Source: G963665925 sp050596425
GTDB lineage: Bacteria; Bacillota; Clostridia; Peptostreptococcales; Acidaminobacteraceae
DNA length: 64,000 nt
Assembly: GCF_050596425.1 (NCBI RefSeq)
Contig: NZ_CP192292.1
Location: forward strand, 3,410,001 to 3,474,000
Direction of reading: 5' to 3'
Part shown: positions 9,009-19,452 of the stretch, in pieces
How the letters are laid out: every line of letters starts with the position of its first letter
Numbering within the stretch: the stretch's first letter is position 1
Notes under the pieces: model-generated
Told to the model about the DNA's origin: nothing
The model's database searches: none
Seen by the model: only the letters and a program-made list of their open reading frames with translations
Position numbers and translations under genes: made by a program

Positions 9009-9383
9009 TTACACTAACCTTTCAAAATGTTCATAGCCTTTAATCCATAAACCAGCACCCTCTATTAAAATCTTTCTGTGAAAGTCATAAAAAGTATCTA
9101 TTTTTTCATTATAAAACAGTAAATGAACTTTTATATTATTTTTTATATAGGCAAACTCATACATATTTGCTTCTTCGTTATATGTTTCCCCTGTAATAGA
9201 TTCACATTCAAATAATCGCTTTACCTTCATGATGTTTTCATATGGAAAGACTATATCAATGTCATTCATGTAATTAGACCTATCTTGTAAATACAGTGCT
9301 GTTGATCCATCGAAATGATACTCTATACTATTTCGAGTAAATAACTCTGCCAATTCAAATATAATGATCTTCATGTTTTCCAA
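9009..9383 (-). CDS. Nucleotidyltransferase-fold protein
   Basis: 124 aa. Residues about 24-45 read DGSTALYLQDRSNYMNDIDI, matching the GS...DxD metal-binding motif of minimal nucleotidyltransferases and aminoglycoside-nucleotidyltransferase-like proteins. The TTG at 9383 has AGAAGGA 8 nt upstream; an ATG at 9374 is an alternative. First gene of a three-gene cassette, with the two GNATs following. This combination resembles small-molecule modification enzymes, but substrates cannot be read from the sequence. Confidence 0.72.
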   Translation of the reverse strand: MENMKIIIFELAELFTRNSIEYHFDGSTALYLQDRSNYMNDIDIVFPYENIMKVKRLFECESITGETYNEEANMYEFAYIKNNIKVHLLFYNEKIDTFYDFHRKILIEGAGLWIKGYEHFERLV

Positions 9384-9445
9384 AGCAATATTCCTTCTTA
9401 GAATAAGAAAACCTTATTATTACTATTATGTGGCTGAATTGTACA

Positions 9446-9571
9446 TAACGTTCCCACGGTTCACGCTCGTTTGCCACTTACGTCAACACTTTTAGCTTGT
9501 TCATAACAGTAAACTTGATAACACTATTAACTATGTCACCACCAGGCGAATGGCGGGACACCGCTGTGTTA
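9446..9571 (-). other. attC site, class 1
   Basis: attC of the TPR gene cassette. Nearly identical, centre included, to 58315-58440, which is attached to a family B cassette. Confidence 0.93.
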
Positions 9572-9687
9572 TGTAGCGGTTTTAAACTTACACAAACTTT
9601 TGCGCTATCATCAACCATTAAATTTTAAGCATTTTCATAAGAGTGATAAAAACATTCAGTCTTACTAATACCGTTTCAAGATGCACA

Positions 9688-10776
9688 CTACGAATGTCTA
9701 GGACAGTCAATTAGATAACAACACTTTGTACCTTTGCATGAGTAAAAAACATCATTAATTTGAACAAACTTATTGCCTAATACAATTTCAGAATAGCTTT
9801 TTTTCAGTTTAGCTATTTCTTCATTACTCCTATTAATATAAGATTCCTTCTCTTCATTTGAGAAATCACAGTCTAACTTTGTATCGGCAATTTCCTCATT
9901 AATTTCCTCAATTTTCTGTAGATATAAAATCTCGCATTCTGATTTAAGACCTAATGATTTCAAAGCGTAAAAGTATGATTCTATAACTTCAACATCAATA
10001 TAAATGGGTTCTTTCCCAATTTTGAATAACTCAACTACCTTATCGAATTTCCTTAGTAAGAAATATAGATGGATAAGTTCAAATGTAAGTACTTTTTCAT
10101 TATGATCTACAATAAATCCGTCATATAATTTGTCAGCGATTCTCAATGCCATGTCAGTCTCATTTGTAATGCTTCTTATTATTGCAGAACTATAAAGTGA
10201 TTTTTCTCTAACCTCAGAGTTATCACTGTATAATCTCAATTCCTCAAATATCCTCAAAGCATCTGTATACAACTCATTTTTCATAAGAATATAGCCCTTA
10301 AGATATTGATAGTGATTTAGGGGACTTTCAGGCATCGACATTTCACTAATCACTTTCAATGCCAATTCAGGTTCATCTTCTACTAATAGGTATGCTAGTG
10401 CATAGTAACTATTCGGTTTACAAGACTGATGCTTAATAGCACGATTCAACGTTTCAACTGCCTTATCTGACTCTCCAAGTTCCTCATCATAGAAATAAGC
10501 CAAATTGTTTAAAAGCTCACATAACATTTGCTCTGACATTGATTCTTCATTCTTTGTTAAAGCAGCTTCCATGATTTCTATGCATATATCAGTATCTCGT
10601 CTATCTTCAAAATACGAGATCGCTAGTTGGCAAATTGCCTTAATATTTGATGGTTCTTTCTCAATTATATTCTGTAAAAACAATATATATTCTTTAATAA
10701 TTGGTCTTTGAGACTCATACTCTCGCTCAGAATTCATAATTGCTTTTACTTTGTTCATATACTCATTAATAGTCAT
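9688..10776 (-). CDS. TPR-repeat protein with Cys-rich tail
   Basis: 362 aa, soluble. Helical throughout with TPR-type periodicity from about residue 35 to 270, for example AYFYDEELGESDKAVETLNR and YQYLKGYILMKNELYTDALR. The C terminus is different: VFYSCKGTKCCYLIDCPRHS gives four Cys in the last 20 residues, possibly a metal site. Known: TPRs are protein-binding scaffolds; no partner is apparent. ATG at 10776 has AAAGG about 9 nt upstream. Single gene of its cassette. Confidence 0.82.
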   Translation of the reverse strand: MTINEYMNKVKAIMNSEREYESQRPIIKEYILFLQNIIEKEPSNIKAICQLAISYFEDRRDTDICIEIMEAALTKNEESMSEQMLCELLNNLAYFYDEELGESDKAVETLNRAIKHQSCKPNSYYALAYLLVEDEPELALKVISEMSMPESPLNHYQYLKGYILMKNELYTDALRIFEELRLYSDNSEVREKSLYSSAIIRSITNETDMALRIADKLYDGFIVDHNEKVLTFELIHLYFLLRKFDKVVELFKIGKEPIYIDVEVIESYFYALKSLGLKSECEILYLQKIEEINEEIADTKLDCDFSNEEKESYINRSNEEIAKLKKSYSEIVLGNKFVQINDVFYSCKGTKCCYLIDCPRHS

Positions 10777-10908
10777 TGAATCTGCCTTTCAATAATTGTT
10801 TGATACTTTACTACTGATATTTTTCAATGTGCACAAAATTCCTGGTTTGCTATGCTACGATCAAATAGCTTTGTCTTAATCAACACTAACTGGTTTAAAA
10901 CTGTTACA

Positions 10909-11035
10909 TAACGTTCCCACGGTTCACGGTCGTTTGCCCACTTATTGCAACGCGACCAACGTCGTATAAACATTTCCCTGCTTAACATTCCAAACTCCTT
11001 CACCACCGGGCGAATGGCGGGACACCGCTGTGTTA
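10909..11035 (-). other. attC site, class 1
   Basis: attC of family A copy 2; nearly identical to 12591-12717. Confidence 0.93.
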
Positions 11036-11488
11036 TATGGTGGTTTTGGCATACTACATAGTTGGATATACTTACTTGTCATTTTCTTTTCGAGCCCATT
11101 ATCTTATAATGTTGAGCCTTTGTTTTTAAACAGCATATAGATGACTAGGGGATTCATTCAATGATTCTTCCCTTGCCTCATAGCTTCACTCATTCGTCGT
11201 CAAATTAATTTTGTATATAACGTATTCATATGTAGATTGGGTAACTTTGCACCCCGATAGTGTAGGTGCGTATATGATCATTTTTCTGAGATACATTTGG
11301 CTTCTGGCTTATAATTCAACGTGAGAAATGTTGATCATGACTTGTTATACGACGTTTCTCACTCCCGTGAATGAACTTAGCCAGTGCTATGGAATACTGG
11401 TCCTCATGCAAAGTTACATTTCTTCGCCGCCATGAGTGCACATGACCACGCTTTCTCAACTTCTCTATACTTTGCTAAAACTTCCATA
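11036..11488 (-). mobile_element. Family A repeated cassette, copy 2
   Basis: Frame from 11487 gives MEVLAKYREVEKAWSCALMA..., ending after 27 codons in this copy. Inner attC-like segment at 11218-11347. Confidence 0.7.
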
Positions 11489-11615
11489 TAACGTTCCCAC
11501 GGTTCACGCTCGTTTGCCCACTTATTACAACGTGACCAACGTCGTATAAACATTTCCCTGCGGAACATTCCAAACGCCTTCACCACCGGGCGAATGGCGG
11601 GACACCGCTGTGTTA
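11489..11615 (-). other. attC site, class 1
   Basis: attC of family A copy 3. Confidence 0.93.
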
Positions 11616-12068
11616 TATGGTGGTTTTGGCATACTACATAGTTTGATATACTTACTTGCCATTTTCTTTTCGAACCCATTATCTTATAATGTTGAGCCTT
11701 TGTTTTTAAACAGCATATAGATGACTAGGGGATTCATTCAATGATTCTTCCCTTGCCTCATGGCTTCACTCATTCTTCGCCAAATTAATTTTGTATATAA
11801 CGTATTCATATGTAGATTGGGTAACTTTGCACTCCGATAGTGAGAATGCGTATATGATCATTTTTCAGAGACACCTTTGGCTTCTGGTTTATAATTCAAC
11901 GTGAGAAATGTTGATCATGACTTGTTATACGACGTTTCTCACTCCCGTGAATGAGACTAGCCAGTGCTATGGAATACTGGGCCCCATGCAAAGTTACATT
12001 TCTTAGTCGCCATGTGTGCACATGACCACGCTTTCTCAACTTCTCTCTACTTTGCTAAAACTTCCATA
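11616..12068 (-). mobile_element. Family A repeated cassette, copy 3
   Basis: The MEVLAK frame is stopped at codon 7 (TAT to TAG). Inner attC-like segment at 11798-11927. Confidence 0.7.
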
Positions 12069-12222
12069 TAACGTCGGACAGTTCCCGGCGCGTCCCTGGC
12101 GACCTTTTTGCGCTCTTAACATTAACTATTCTAGCTTAATCAGCCAGTTCCTTCCAATGCGCTTCATTAAAATACCCTCGCAAAAAGGGTGACTGGGTTT
12201 AGTGCTGGGAACTGCTCTGTTA
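12069..12222 (-). other. attC site, class 4
   Basis: attC of family C copy 2; starts TAACGTCGGACAG rather than TAACGCCTGGACAG. Confidence 0.9.
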
Positions 12223-12590
12223 TATGGCGGACAATGACGTCCTTTTTCTTCATTCGCTTTATTATTCACGCTGCTTTGCGACTCAGTTCTAGCAATTCCG
12301 TTGATGACACAATTTGTGTTGAGCAAGCTCATTAAAATTTTCTCAGATCAAGCAAAGCAGTTGAGCTTCTTTTCGTTATATGATCGTGACAAGTTTCTAC
12401 TAAAATTCAGATCGCAATTTATTTCATTTCGCGAATTACATTTTATAAAACAGCACCCTGTCAGATTACTAGTGAACTCTATTCAAGGCTATACATTGTG
12501 ATGCAATCCCGCAAACTTAACGAAAAGTAGCGATAAGCTAATTCTAAACGCACATGCCTATAACCGCTCTGATCAGTCATTTCTGCCTTA
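12223..12590 (-). mobile_element. Family C repeated cassette, copy 2
   Basis: The short frame (MSLLNTNCVINGIARTESQS...) has lost the TAA after KANE and reads on into the attC. Confidence 0.7.
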
Positions 12591-12717
12591 TAACGTTCCC
12601 ACGGTTCACGGTCGTTTGCCCACTTATTGCAACGCGACCAACGTCGTATAAACATTTCCCTGCTTAACATTCCAAACTCCTTCACCACCGGGCGAATGGC
12701 GGGACACCGCTGTGTTA
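12591..12717 (-). other. attC site, class 1
   Basis: attC of family A copy 4. Confidence 0.93.
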
Positions 12718-13170
12718 TATGGTGGTTTTGGCATACTACATAGTTGGATATACTTACTTGTCATTTTCTTTTCGAGCCCATTATCTTATAATGTTGAGCC
12801 TTTGTTTTTAAACAGCATATAGATGACTAGGGGATTCATTCAATGATTCTTCCCTTGCCTCATGGCTTCACTCATTCTTCGCCAAATTAATTTTGTATAT
12901 AACGTATTCATATGTAGATTGGGTAACTTTGCACCCCGATAGTGTAGATGCGTATATGATCATTTTTCTGAGATACATTTGGATTCTGGCTTATAATTCA
13001 ACGTGAGAAATGTTGATCATGACTTGTTATACGACGTTTCTCACTCCCGTGAATGAATTTAGCCAGTGCTATGGAATACTGGTCCTCATGCAAAGTTACA
13101 TTTCTTCGTCGCCATGAGTGCACATGACCACGCTTTCTCAACTTCTCTCTACTTTGCTAAAACTTCCATA
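12718..13170 (-). mobile_element. Family A repeated cassette, copy 4
   Basis: MEVLAK frame stopped at codon 7, as in copy 3. Inner attC-like segment at 12900-13029. Confidence 0.7.
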
Positions 13171-13294
13171 TAACGTTCCCACAGTTCCCGAAGTGCTCCA
13201 CTTTTATAACTCACATACTATATTTTACCATAATCTAATATAATAAAATGCCACTTCGTATCAACAAAGGGGCATTTTGGGAACTGCTGTGTTA
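13171..13294 (-). other. attC site, class 6
   Basis: attC of the RES gene cassette; close match to 46253-46377 on the reverse transcriptase cassette. The centre has AATGCC/GGCATT complementary blocks followed by TTATT on the minus strand. Confidence 0.92.
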
Positions 13295-13302
13295 GCAGAT
13301 GT

Positions 13303-14487
13303 TTAAAGGACTCTACTAAAGATGTTCTCGCGACTTAATTTCAACATTGAGTCACTTGTTATCTCACATTCTGCATCAATTACATTTTTACCTTCAATAA
13401 ACAATACTATACATTTTCCACCCGAATTTCGAGAACTATTGTATATAATTCCGTCGATATTCTCATCTGCATATTTATATTTTCTTCTAAAAAACTCAGT
13501 AAACACTTGGGTTGGAACATATTCAATATGCTCTCTCCCGTCCTTAATTACAGACTGAGTTATCGCATCTTCTAAACTATGTAAGAAAATAATATCTTCC
13601 ATTTGAGTATTTCTACTTGTATCAAAGATATTTGGCACCCGAGGAATGTTTGTTAAATCAAGTACGAGTATATCCCTAATTAACTCAAATTCCCCATAAG
13701 TAAAAATTGAATTCCTATCGTATTCAGGAGCAAGTTCAGCGAGTGCTGTGTCCTGTTCAAGAGCTGCATAAAACATAGGAATCCCTGCTGGGCTCATTCT
13801 ATTTGAATACTTAGCGTACCTTAGTGGTGGTGGACCTAATTGAGATACTGTATTTATGGATTCTTCACTATTATGTATTCTTCCACGAATAAATCTTTCC
13901 CCACGTTCTAATCTAGTTATTAGCCCAACCTCTGAGCAGCACACACCAATTTGGTCTAATATACTTGATGGTGAATACACACCTAACGTTTCCTCATGTT
14001 CATTGTCATAGAAGAACACATATCTGGTTTGATGTTTAATAATCTTACAAAACTGCTCCCATGAGAATTGTAACTCCTCAGATCTTGTCCCTGAGAAAGG
14101 ATCGTTCAATGTAAATTGCAAATCAAGAAAAGGCTCACGCAAGTCCTTCTCTAACTCCTCACATGAAAAATCACATGCAACAACATCATAGAAAAAATCG
14201 AATCCGTCTTGTACTCCAAGTTGCCAACCACCTTCTGCTGTTTCATAGGGTACTCCTGAATTTTCTGGTTGATCCCAATAGAAGTAAATACAGTTAAAAA
14301 TAAAATCTAGTAATAATGGAAGTGGGAATACTATTTTTTCCTCATGACAATAATCACATGATCCAGAGTCTCCATTACTCTCAATATAGTCACTTAATTC
14401 GTCATGAATTAAACACTCTGCACAAACGTACTTGTAATTTTCATAATATCTACGACCCATAGCATCCAATTCACTATAATACCCCAT
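13303..14487 (-). CDS. HEPN/RES N-terminal domain and RES domain protein
   Basis: 394 aa. Two Cys pairs near the N terminus (CAEC about residues 18-21, CDYC about 39-42) look like a zinc knuckle; the next 150 residues fit the N-terminal module found on RES proteins. The RES domain (about 195-394) shows RGRIHNSEE, then LGPPPLRYAKYSNRMSPAGI and FYAALEQDTALAEL, i.e. the conserved Arg, the RM-SP-GI-FY core and the Glu. Known: RES domains are NAD+-degrading toxins in Xre-RES (MbcTA) systems. No antitoxin-like gene lies beside it, so this may be a self-regulated or defence-type member. Start ATG follows AAAGGACAGG. Confidence 0.88.
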   Translation of the reverse strand: MGYYSELDAMGRRYYENYKYVCAECLIHDELSDYIESNGDSGSCDYCHEEKIVFPLPLLLDFIFNCIYFYWDQPENSGVPYETAEGGWQLGVQDGFDFFYDVVACDFSCEELEKDLREPFLDLQFTLNDPFSGTRSEELQFSWEQFCKIIKHQTRYVFFYDNEHEETLGVYSPSSILDQIGVCCSEVGLITRLERGERFIRGRIHNSEESINTVSQLGPPPLRYAKYSNRMSPAGIPMFYAALEQDTALAELAPEYDRNSIFTYGEFELIRDILVLDLTNIPRVPNIFDTSRNTQMEDIIFLHSLEDAITQSVIKDGREHIEYVPTQVFTEFFRRKYKYADENIDGIIYNSSRNSGGKCIVLFIEGKNVIDAECEITSDSMLKLSRENIFSRVL

Positions 14488-14510
14488 AAACCTGTCCTTT
14501 CAATGTCTGC

Positions 14511-14636
14511 TAACGTTCCCACGGTTCACGTCCGTTCGTCCTCTAATTGCAACATCTTCAATGCTATATGAACATTTTCTGCAAAATATTCAAAACTCAG
14601 TCACCACAGGGCGAATGGCGGGACACCGCTGTGTTA
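14511..14636 (-). other. attC site, class 1
   Basis: attC of the SAM methyltransferase cassette; left arm varies as CGTCCGTTCGTCC. Confidence 0.92.
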
Positions 14637-14672
14637 TATGCTGTGAATTTCGGTGCACTATACTTACACTCT

Positions 14673-15329
14673 CTACTTTCTCGCAACTACGACCCAGTAA
14701 GAACTAAAGCGTTTTTCTCCTTTATAGATCCATTCATGTTCCTTTCGACTTAGTGAGATGGCTTTAAACATGCAAAGCATTTCATTTAAGTCCTCTTCAC
14801 TACTAAAGTAATGAATATCCCCTGGATGAACGGAATTTTCACTTAGGTATGTATGTGGTGCTTTCATTTTTCCATTTCCATACTTGTCATCATCACGTGT
14901 TACACACGTAAACATAAATATTCCATTTGGCTTTAAATAGTTATAACACTTCTTGATGGAGTTTTGAAATTCATCACGCGATCCATGATAAAGGACGTTA
15001 TAACTCAACACTATTTCAAAACTCTCATTTTCATACAGCGTTGAGCGATAATCACCAATTCTAATCTGTATCTGCAAATCATTCTTTTTGCCTATATCAT
15101 CCAACTGCTCTAATGCTTCCTTAGAAAAATCTACAGCTTGAACATCAAATCCCTCTTCTGCAAAGGCAATTGAATGACGTCCTAAACCACACCCGAGGTC
15201 TAACACAGATGCTGTACTGTGTATTTCTTTAACTTCCTTAATAAAATCAATAACTTCTGGCTCAGGTACTTTCCAATGATCAAGTTTCTCTTCACTACCC
15301 CAATACTTTTCCCAGCTAGTAGATTTCAT
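14673..15329 (-). CDS. Class I SAM-dependent methyltransferase (TehB-like)
   Basis: 218 aa. Opening KSTSWEKYWGSEEKLDHWKVPEPEV is typical of small TehB/UbiE-like methyltransferases. Motif I VLDLGCGLGRHSIAFAEEGF (about residues 40-60), acidic motif VQAVDFSKEALEQL, motif GDYRS, and IVLSYNVLYHG for motif IV. Known: binds S-adenosylmethionine and methylates a small molecule or oxyanion; substrate not determinable. ATG at 15329 has GGAGGAAAAG. Single-gene cassette. Confidence 0.92.
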   Translation of the reverse strand: MKSTSWEKYWGSEEKLDHWKVPEPEVIDFIKEVKEIHSTASVLDLGCGLGRHSIAFAEEGFDVQAVDFSKEALEQLDDIGKKNDLQIQIRIGDYRSTLYENESFEIVLSYNVLYHGSRDEFQNSIKKCYNYLKPNGIFMFTCVTRDDDKYGNGKMKAPHTYLSENSVHPGDIHYFSSEEDLNEMLCMFKAISLSRKEHEWIYKGEKRFSSYWVVVARK

Positions 15330-15375
15330 TCTTTTCCTCCAGTGATATTAATATACTTAGAAATTCATAGCATTA

Positions 15376-15501
15376 TAACGTTCCCATGGTTCAAGATCGT
15401 TCCCCACTTTTTCTATACTCTTCTATATTTTAACATAAGAGACCAATTAAAAATTCCCCAATTCGTATAATACGAGGGGAATGTCTGGAACCACTGTGTT
15501 A
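15376..15501 (-). other. attC site, class 2
   Basis: attC of family B copy 1, with the class 2 terminator-like centre. Confidence 0.93.
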
Positions 15502-16337
15502 GATGGCGTTGCCTGAATGATGTGTTGAAGTATAGTAAACCAACAGACTCATTTAATGAGATGTCGAATTACATTCAGATTCCCCGCACGTATATGTCTT
15601 GGACACTTCTCAGCGGAATATTACCCTATACCTATTCAAAGATTTACACCCAGCCTAAGAATACATTCATTTAAAGAAACCAACCCCATAGTAAATATGG
15701 AGCTGTGTACGAAAGTCACAAATAATTGGCACTGTAAAATTCAAAACTTACTTCAGCCGTTCTAATTTAAAAGCATTATCTGCAACACATACAACCAGGC
15801 TTGTTCAAACTGAATTCAGCGCTGCTTTTGAGTGTTCTCTATGATGACCAGTGCTTGCTCTCTTTTAGTATAAGGCGATTTTCGATTTCAAGTTGCATAT
15901 AGAAAGCTAGTAATTCAGTGCTAGATGTAAGGCCAGCAGTAAAACAAGAAATTATAATAGACCGCCAAATCTCTTAAATAATGAAGTTGAAGCTAACAAT
16001 ATGGCCGAAGTATAAAATCAAATGTATATAAAGGCCCAACAAACTTAGATGCAATTTGAAGTACGAAAACCTTGGAGCCTTCTGTCTATATTAATGAGTA
16101 CGATGAACTCATATGCCAAATTACTTCGTTGCAAGCACTTACTTATTAAGTGAAATGCAGTCAGTATAAACATTAATTCCTAAACGTATTCAAAGCGTTG
16201 AGTTTTGTTTGAAAGAACAAGCCACTAATGCAAAATAATGAACCACTCCTCATTTAGAGGCGTTAATGCACAGCCCATACCAACATTAACGTGCCAATTA
16301 AACTAACTGCTTAAACTTGAACGTGGATAATGCCAAC
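15502..16337 (-). mobile_element. Family B repeated cassette, copy 1
   Basis: About 835 bp, no long gene; eight more copies. Minus strand frame 15839-15898 encodes MQLEIENRLILKESKHWSS, a 19-codon frame kept in most copies. Conserved blocks include GAATTCAGCGCTGCTTTTGA and the inverted repeat ATGAGT..ACTCAT. Confidence 0.7.
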
Positions 16338-16461
16338 TAACGTTCCCACAATTCCCGATGAATGCCCACTTCTTAATGAGCACCAGCTTTTTCAGACCTA
16401 TAAACCATGTAACAACTTTAGCTTACCAACAGCATGGCATTTGTTGGGAATTGCTGTGTTA
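16338..16461 (-). other. attC site, class 3
   Basis: attC of the DUF4116-phosphoesterase cassette. Arms match 60115-60239 (ACAATTCCCGATGAATGCCC with CATTTGTTGGGAATTG); the centre differs. Confidence 0.93.
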
Positions 16462-16500
16462 TGGGATGGCTTGGACGGTTTTAACAATACACTTCGTCTA

Positions 16501-19230
16501 CTAATCGCTTATTTCGTGATACTCAAAGTTACTTTCAATGAGGTCTTCATTCCAAATCCTAATTATATTACTATTCGTCAAATACTGAATAGATTTGATT
16601 AAGTTTGACGGTTTATACATAGCTGTTTCGTCGCTGAATAATACTGAATTACACTCATATACATTGTTTTCACTTATAAAGTATTCATTAACCTTCGGTT
16701 CACTTTCAATTAGATGTAAATTATCATACAAGTCTTTTCTATGATGAATTAGTAATGTCTCAACATTTGAGTAAATATACTTATCCATCATTGAGGTTGC
16801 ATAGTATGGCAATAATGTTCCATCAACTGGGTTAAGATATATATGATTATAAAAATCAATGTCAACTATACAACCGTGGATATTACCACTACCACCAACC
16901 TGTTTAATTTTCAAAGAAATTTGTGCTAATGTTTGATTATACTTATTCGTTAGTACTTTCAATGCATCAGAATAGTTAACCATATTTTCATAGTAATACT
17001 CTACAAACTGCATTTCCAATTTGCGAATCTTGCCACCTTCTAATAAGTATAGTTTTTCCTTTAACTCTAAAATAAAGCAATACACTCCACTTCTCTTAAG
17101 CATATGGAGTTTGTTAAAATATCTCTTGAAATCCATCTGAATGCCCATACCTCTATTAAATTCAATATATTGCATACGATTGATTAAATACATTCCATCG
17201 ACATAATTCCTAAAAATATCGTAGGTACTAGAAATCTCAAAATACTTAAGTTCAAAATTTTCGTTATAGTAACCCACTTGATTGTCTGAATATATAGACT
17301 TCTCATGGTCTTTTGTGAACACATTGGCATGAGTATGCCCATTAACATAATACCAATTACTGTTATAGTTCAGCTCTGACCAGTTCTGTTTAGGGGTATG
17401 AGATAAAACAATTAGCTTGCTGTTTGGAATTGATTCTATTAATTTATTATATAGAACAGAGAACTGTTGTGTTTGGCACAAATCCTCTTCCAACGTCTTA
17501 ATAACATTTCTATATAATCCATTTGTCGCATTATACTCACTGTTACAACCTGAAAATCCGATTCCGCCAAATATTATATTTGGATATCTTAGGCTAATTT
17601 TGTCTATCTCATGAGTATTTAAGTTAAACAATTCCTCATCAGTAATTATTTTGCTACGCGAGTCATTAATCAGAAGTAACTCATTATGCAGTAGCATTAC
17701 TCCGACTTCTCCATATTCTTTCTTATAATAACTGATAATTTCGCTAACACTCATTTGAGCATTGTTAAAATTCCATAACTCGTGATTTCCTAAGACTACA
17801 ACTATTTCATCGAAATCACTCTTTTCGTATAGCTTAGAAAAGAACAATTTTGAGATTTCAAGATCATATGAAACATCCCCTGCTACAAGTAAGTAGTCAC
17901 TACTCATAGTATCTTCTATTACACTACTCAAAAGCTCATGAACAACATTTTCAATAAAAAGTTCGATTTCTAATTTTGAAGCATGAGTTGGAAAATTATT
18001 TATTAACTTATGATCAAGATGTACATCGCTTATATAATAAAAGCGACGATTCCTACTACCAGATTCCATCCTTTGAAATTCTGGAAGTTCTATGTTCTGG
18101 AGTGCTTTAATCTCTTCATTTATTTTTGAATGTTGCAAATTTACATAATCAGACTTTGACTCGATGTGCTTTTTATAATATGAGTTATTATACAAACCTT
18201 GATTTACTAGGACTTCACTTCTAATTTTCCAACTTCTAATATCATAGTTTTTCAGTTCGACACCTTCAAAATCGAAGTTTATTAAATCAGCTTCAGATAA
18301 AGCTCCATCTAAGTAACTATAAAAGCTATGAAAGTTATTAAACACTCTTTCTTCAATGGTGCCACTATAGTGTAATTTCTCAACCGTATAAAAACTTTTG
18401 TCAGCACTGTCATAGTACTTTTTAATGAATTCTCTTACACCAACAACTCTCTCTAATTTAATAATATTTAAGTTTCCATTAACCTCTACTGGGAACTGGA
18501 CTACGGTATCACTGAGTATATGATGATTAATCCGAATTGACTTATCAATATCAGTTTTTACTTTATTCAAGAAGTCTAGACAGGCTGCCACTGTATATTT
18601 TTCAACAGGAAAATAACAAAATGATTCCCAATTACTCTCATATGCTGATTCTAAAATCTCATCTGATTTAAATCTTTTTGGTACAAACTCCAGAGCCATT
18701 GAGTTACTTTCAATGGCTCTAACGCATAGTTTCTTACTCTTTCTATTACTTGGTATATGCTCAAGTGACATACCATTTTCTGATACTGCCGATTCGAGAA
18801 TTTCCTTATTTAATAGATTATTCGGAACATATCTTATTGCCATACCATTTTGCTGTACCGCTCTCAAAGCCCGTTTTAATGTAATTCGGTTCTTAGGAAT
18901 AAATCGCAATGATAAACCATTTTGATCTAAGGCATAACTATATAATTTACTTGTTACAAACTTCATAGGGACATACTGTATTGCCAATCCATTATTTTTT
19001 ACAGCTTCAGCGCAAATATTCTCATTTATGATTTTTTTCGAGCAATACTCTAGTGATAATCCTTCATTACGAACTGCTTCCAAACATATTTCATTTGTAT
19101 GTAGATCTTTAGGGATTTTCTTTATTGCATTTCCGTTTATACTTACTGCATATAAACATTGCTCATGTGTCATTTCATAGTTTTGAATGCTCATAGGATT
19201 TTGACTTAAAGCTCTGAAAACCTCGTTCAT
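16501..19230 (-). CDS. DUF4116-repeat and calcineurin-like metallophosphoesterase protein
   Basis: 909 aa, the largest gene here. Residues about 25-215 are six to seven DUF4116-type repeats of about 30 residues (for example EICLEAVRNEGLSLEYCSKK, ENICAEAVKNNGLAIQYVP, RALRAVQQNGMAIRYVP). From about 398 a metallophosphoesterase follows with all metal motifs: YISDVHLDH, LLVAGDVSYD, VVLGNHELW, VLSHTP and NGHTHAN (about 630). A 250-residue C-terminal region is unrecognised. Known: DUF4116 repeats are common in protist and bacterial proteins and have no assigned activity. The fusion with a phosphoesterase suggests recognition by the repeats and phosphoester cleavage by the catalytic domain. Start has AGGGGGC. 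Confidence 0.87.
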   Translation of the reverse strand: MNEVFRALSQNPMSIQNYEMTHEQCLYAVSINGNAIKKIPKDLHTNEICLEAVRNEGLSLEYCSKKIINENICAEAVKNNGLAIQYVPMKFVTSKLYSYALDQNGLSLRFIPKNRITLKRALRAVQQNGMAIRYVPNNLLNKEILESAVSENGMSLEHIPSNRKSKKLCVRAIESNSMALEFVPKRFKSDEILESAYESNWESFCYFPVEKYTVAACLDFLNKVKTDIDKSIRINHHILSDTVVQFPVEVNGNLNIIKLERVVGVREFIKKYYDSADKSFYTVEKLHYSGTIEERVFNNFHSFYSYLDGALSEADLINFDFEGVELKNYDIRSWKIRSEVLVNQGLYNNSYYKKHIESKSDYVNLQHSKINEEIKALQNIELPEFQRMESGSRNRRFYYISDVHLDHKLINNFPTHASKLEIELFIENVVHELLSSVIEDTMSSDYLLVAGDVSYDLEISKLFFSKLYEKSDFDEIVVVLGNHELWNFNNAQMSVSEIISYYKKEYGEVGVMLLHNELLLINDSRSKIITDEELFNLNTHEIDKISLRYPNIIFGGIGFSGCNSEYNATNGLYRNVIKTLEEDLCQTQQFSVLYNKLIESIPNSKLIVLSHTPKQNWSELNYNSNWYYVNGHTHANVFTKDHEKSIYSDNQVGYYNENFELKYFEISSTYDIFRNYVDGMYLINRMQYIEFNRGMGIQMDFKRYFNKLHMLKRSGVYCFILELKEKLYLLEGGKIRKLEMQFVEYYYENMVNYSDALKVLTNKYNQTLAQISLKIKQVGGSGNIHGCIVDIDFYNHIYLNPVDGTLLPYYATSMMDKYIYSNVETLLIHHRKDLYDNLHLIESEPKVNEYFISENNVYECNSVLFSDETAMYKPSNLIKSIQYLTNSNIIRIWNEDLIESNFEYHEISD

Positions 19231-19277
19231 AAATCACGCCCCCTATTCATAAGATCGACTGAGTCCAGGCTGTCCCA

Positions 19278-19403
19278 TAACGTTTCCACGGTTCACGGTC
19301 GTTCGCCTTGTTATTGCAATACTTTCAGCTATTCAGAATGATAAGCTATGTAAAGTCACGAAGTATGTCACCACCAGGCGAATGGCGGGACACCGCTGTG
19401 TTA
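19278..19403 (-). other. attC site, class 1
   Basis: attC of the metallopeptidase cassette. Differs at only a few bases from 53427-53552, attached to an unrelated gene; both start TAACGTTTCC. Confidence 0.93.
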
Positions 19404-19452
19404 TGCGGTGTTTAACAAGCTTTTTACTCAACAAGCATTAATCCTTTCTTTA

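Noticed and set aside
10824..12688. Frames such as 10824-11006, 11404-11679 and 12479-12688 giving ...WANDREPWERY... proteins
   Set aside because: These are the class 1 attC read on the minus strand and running into the next cassette; no ribosome site, and the sequence reflects the conserved arm.
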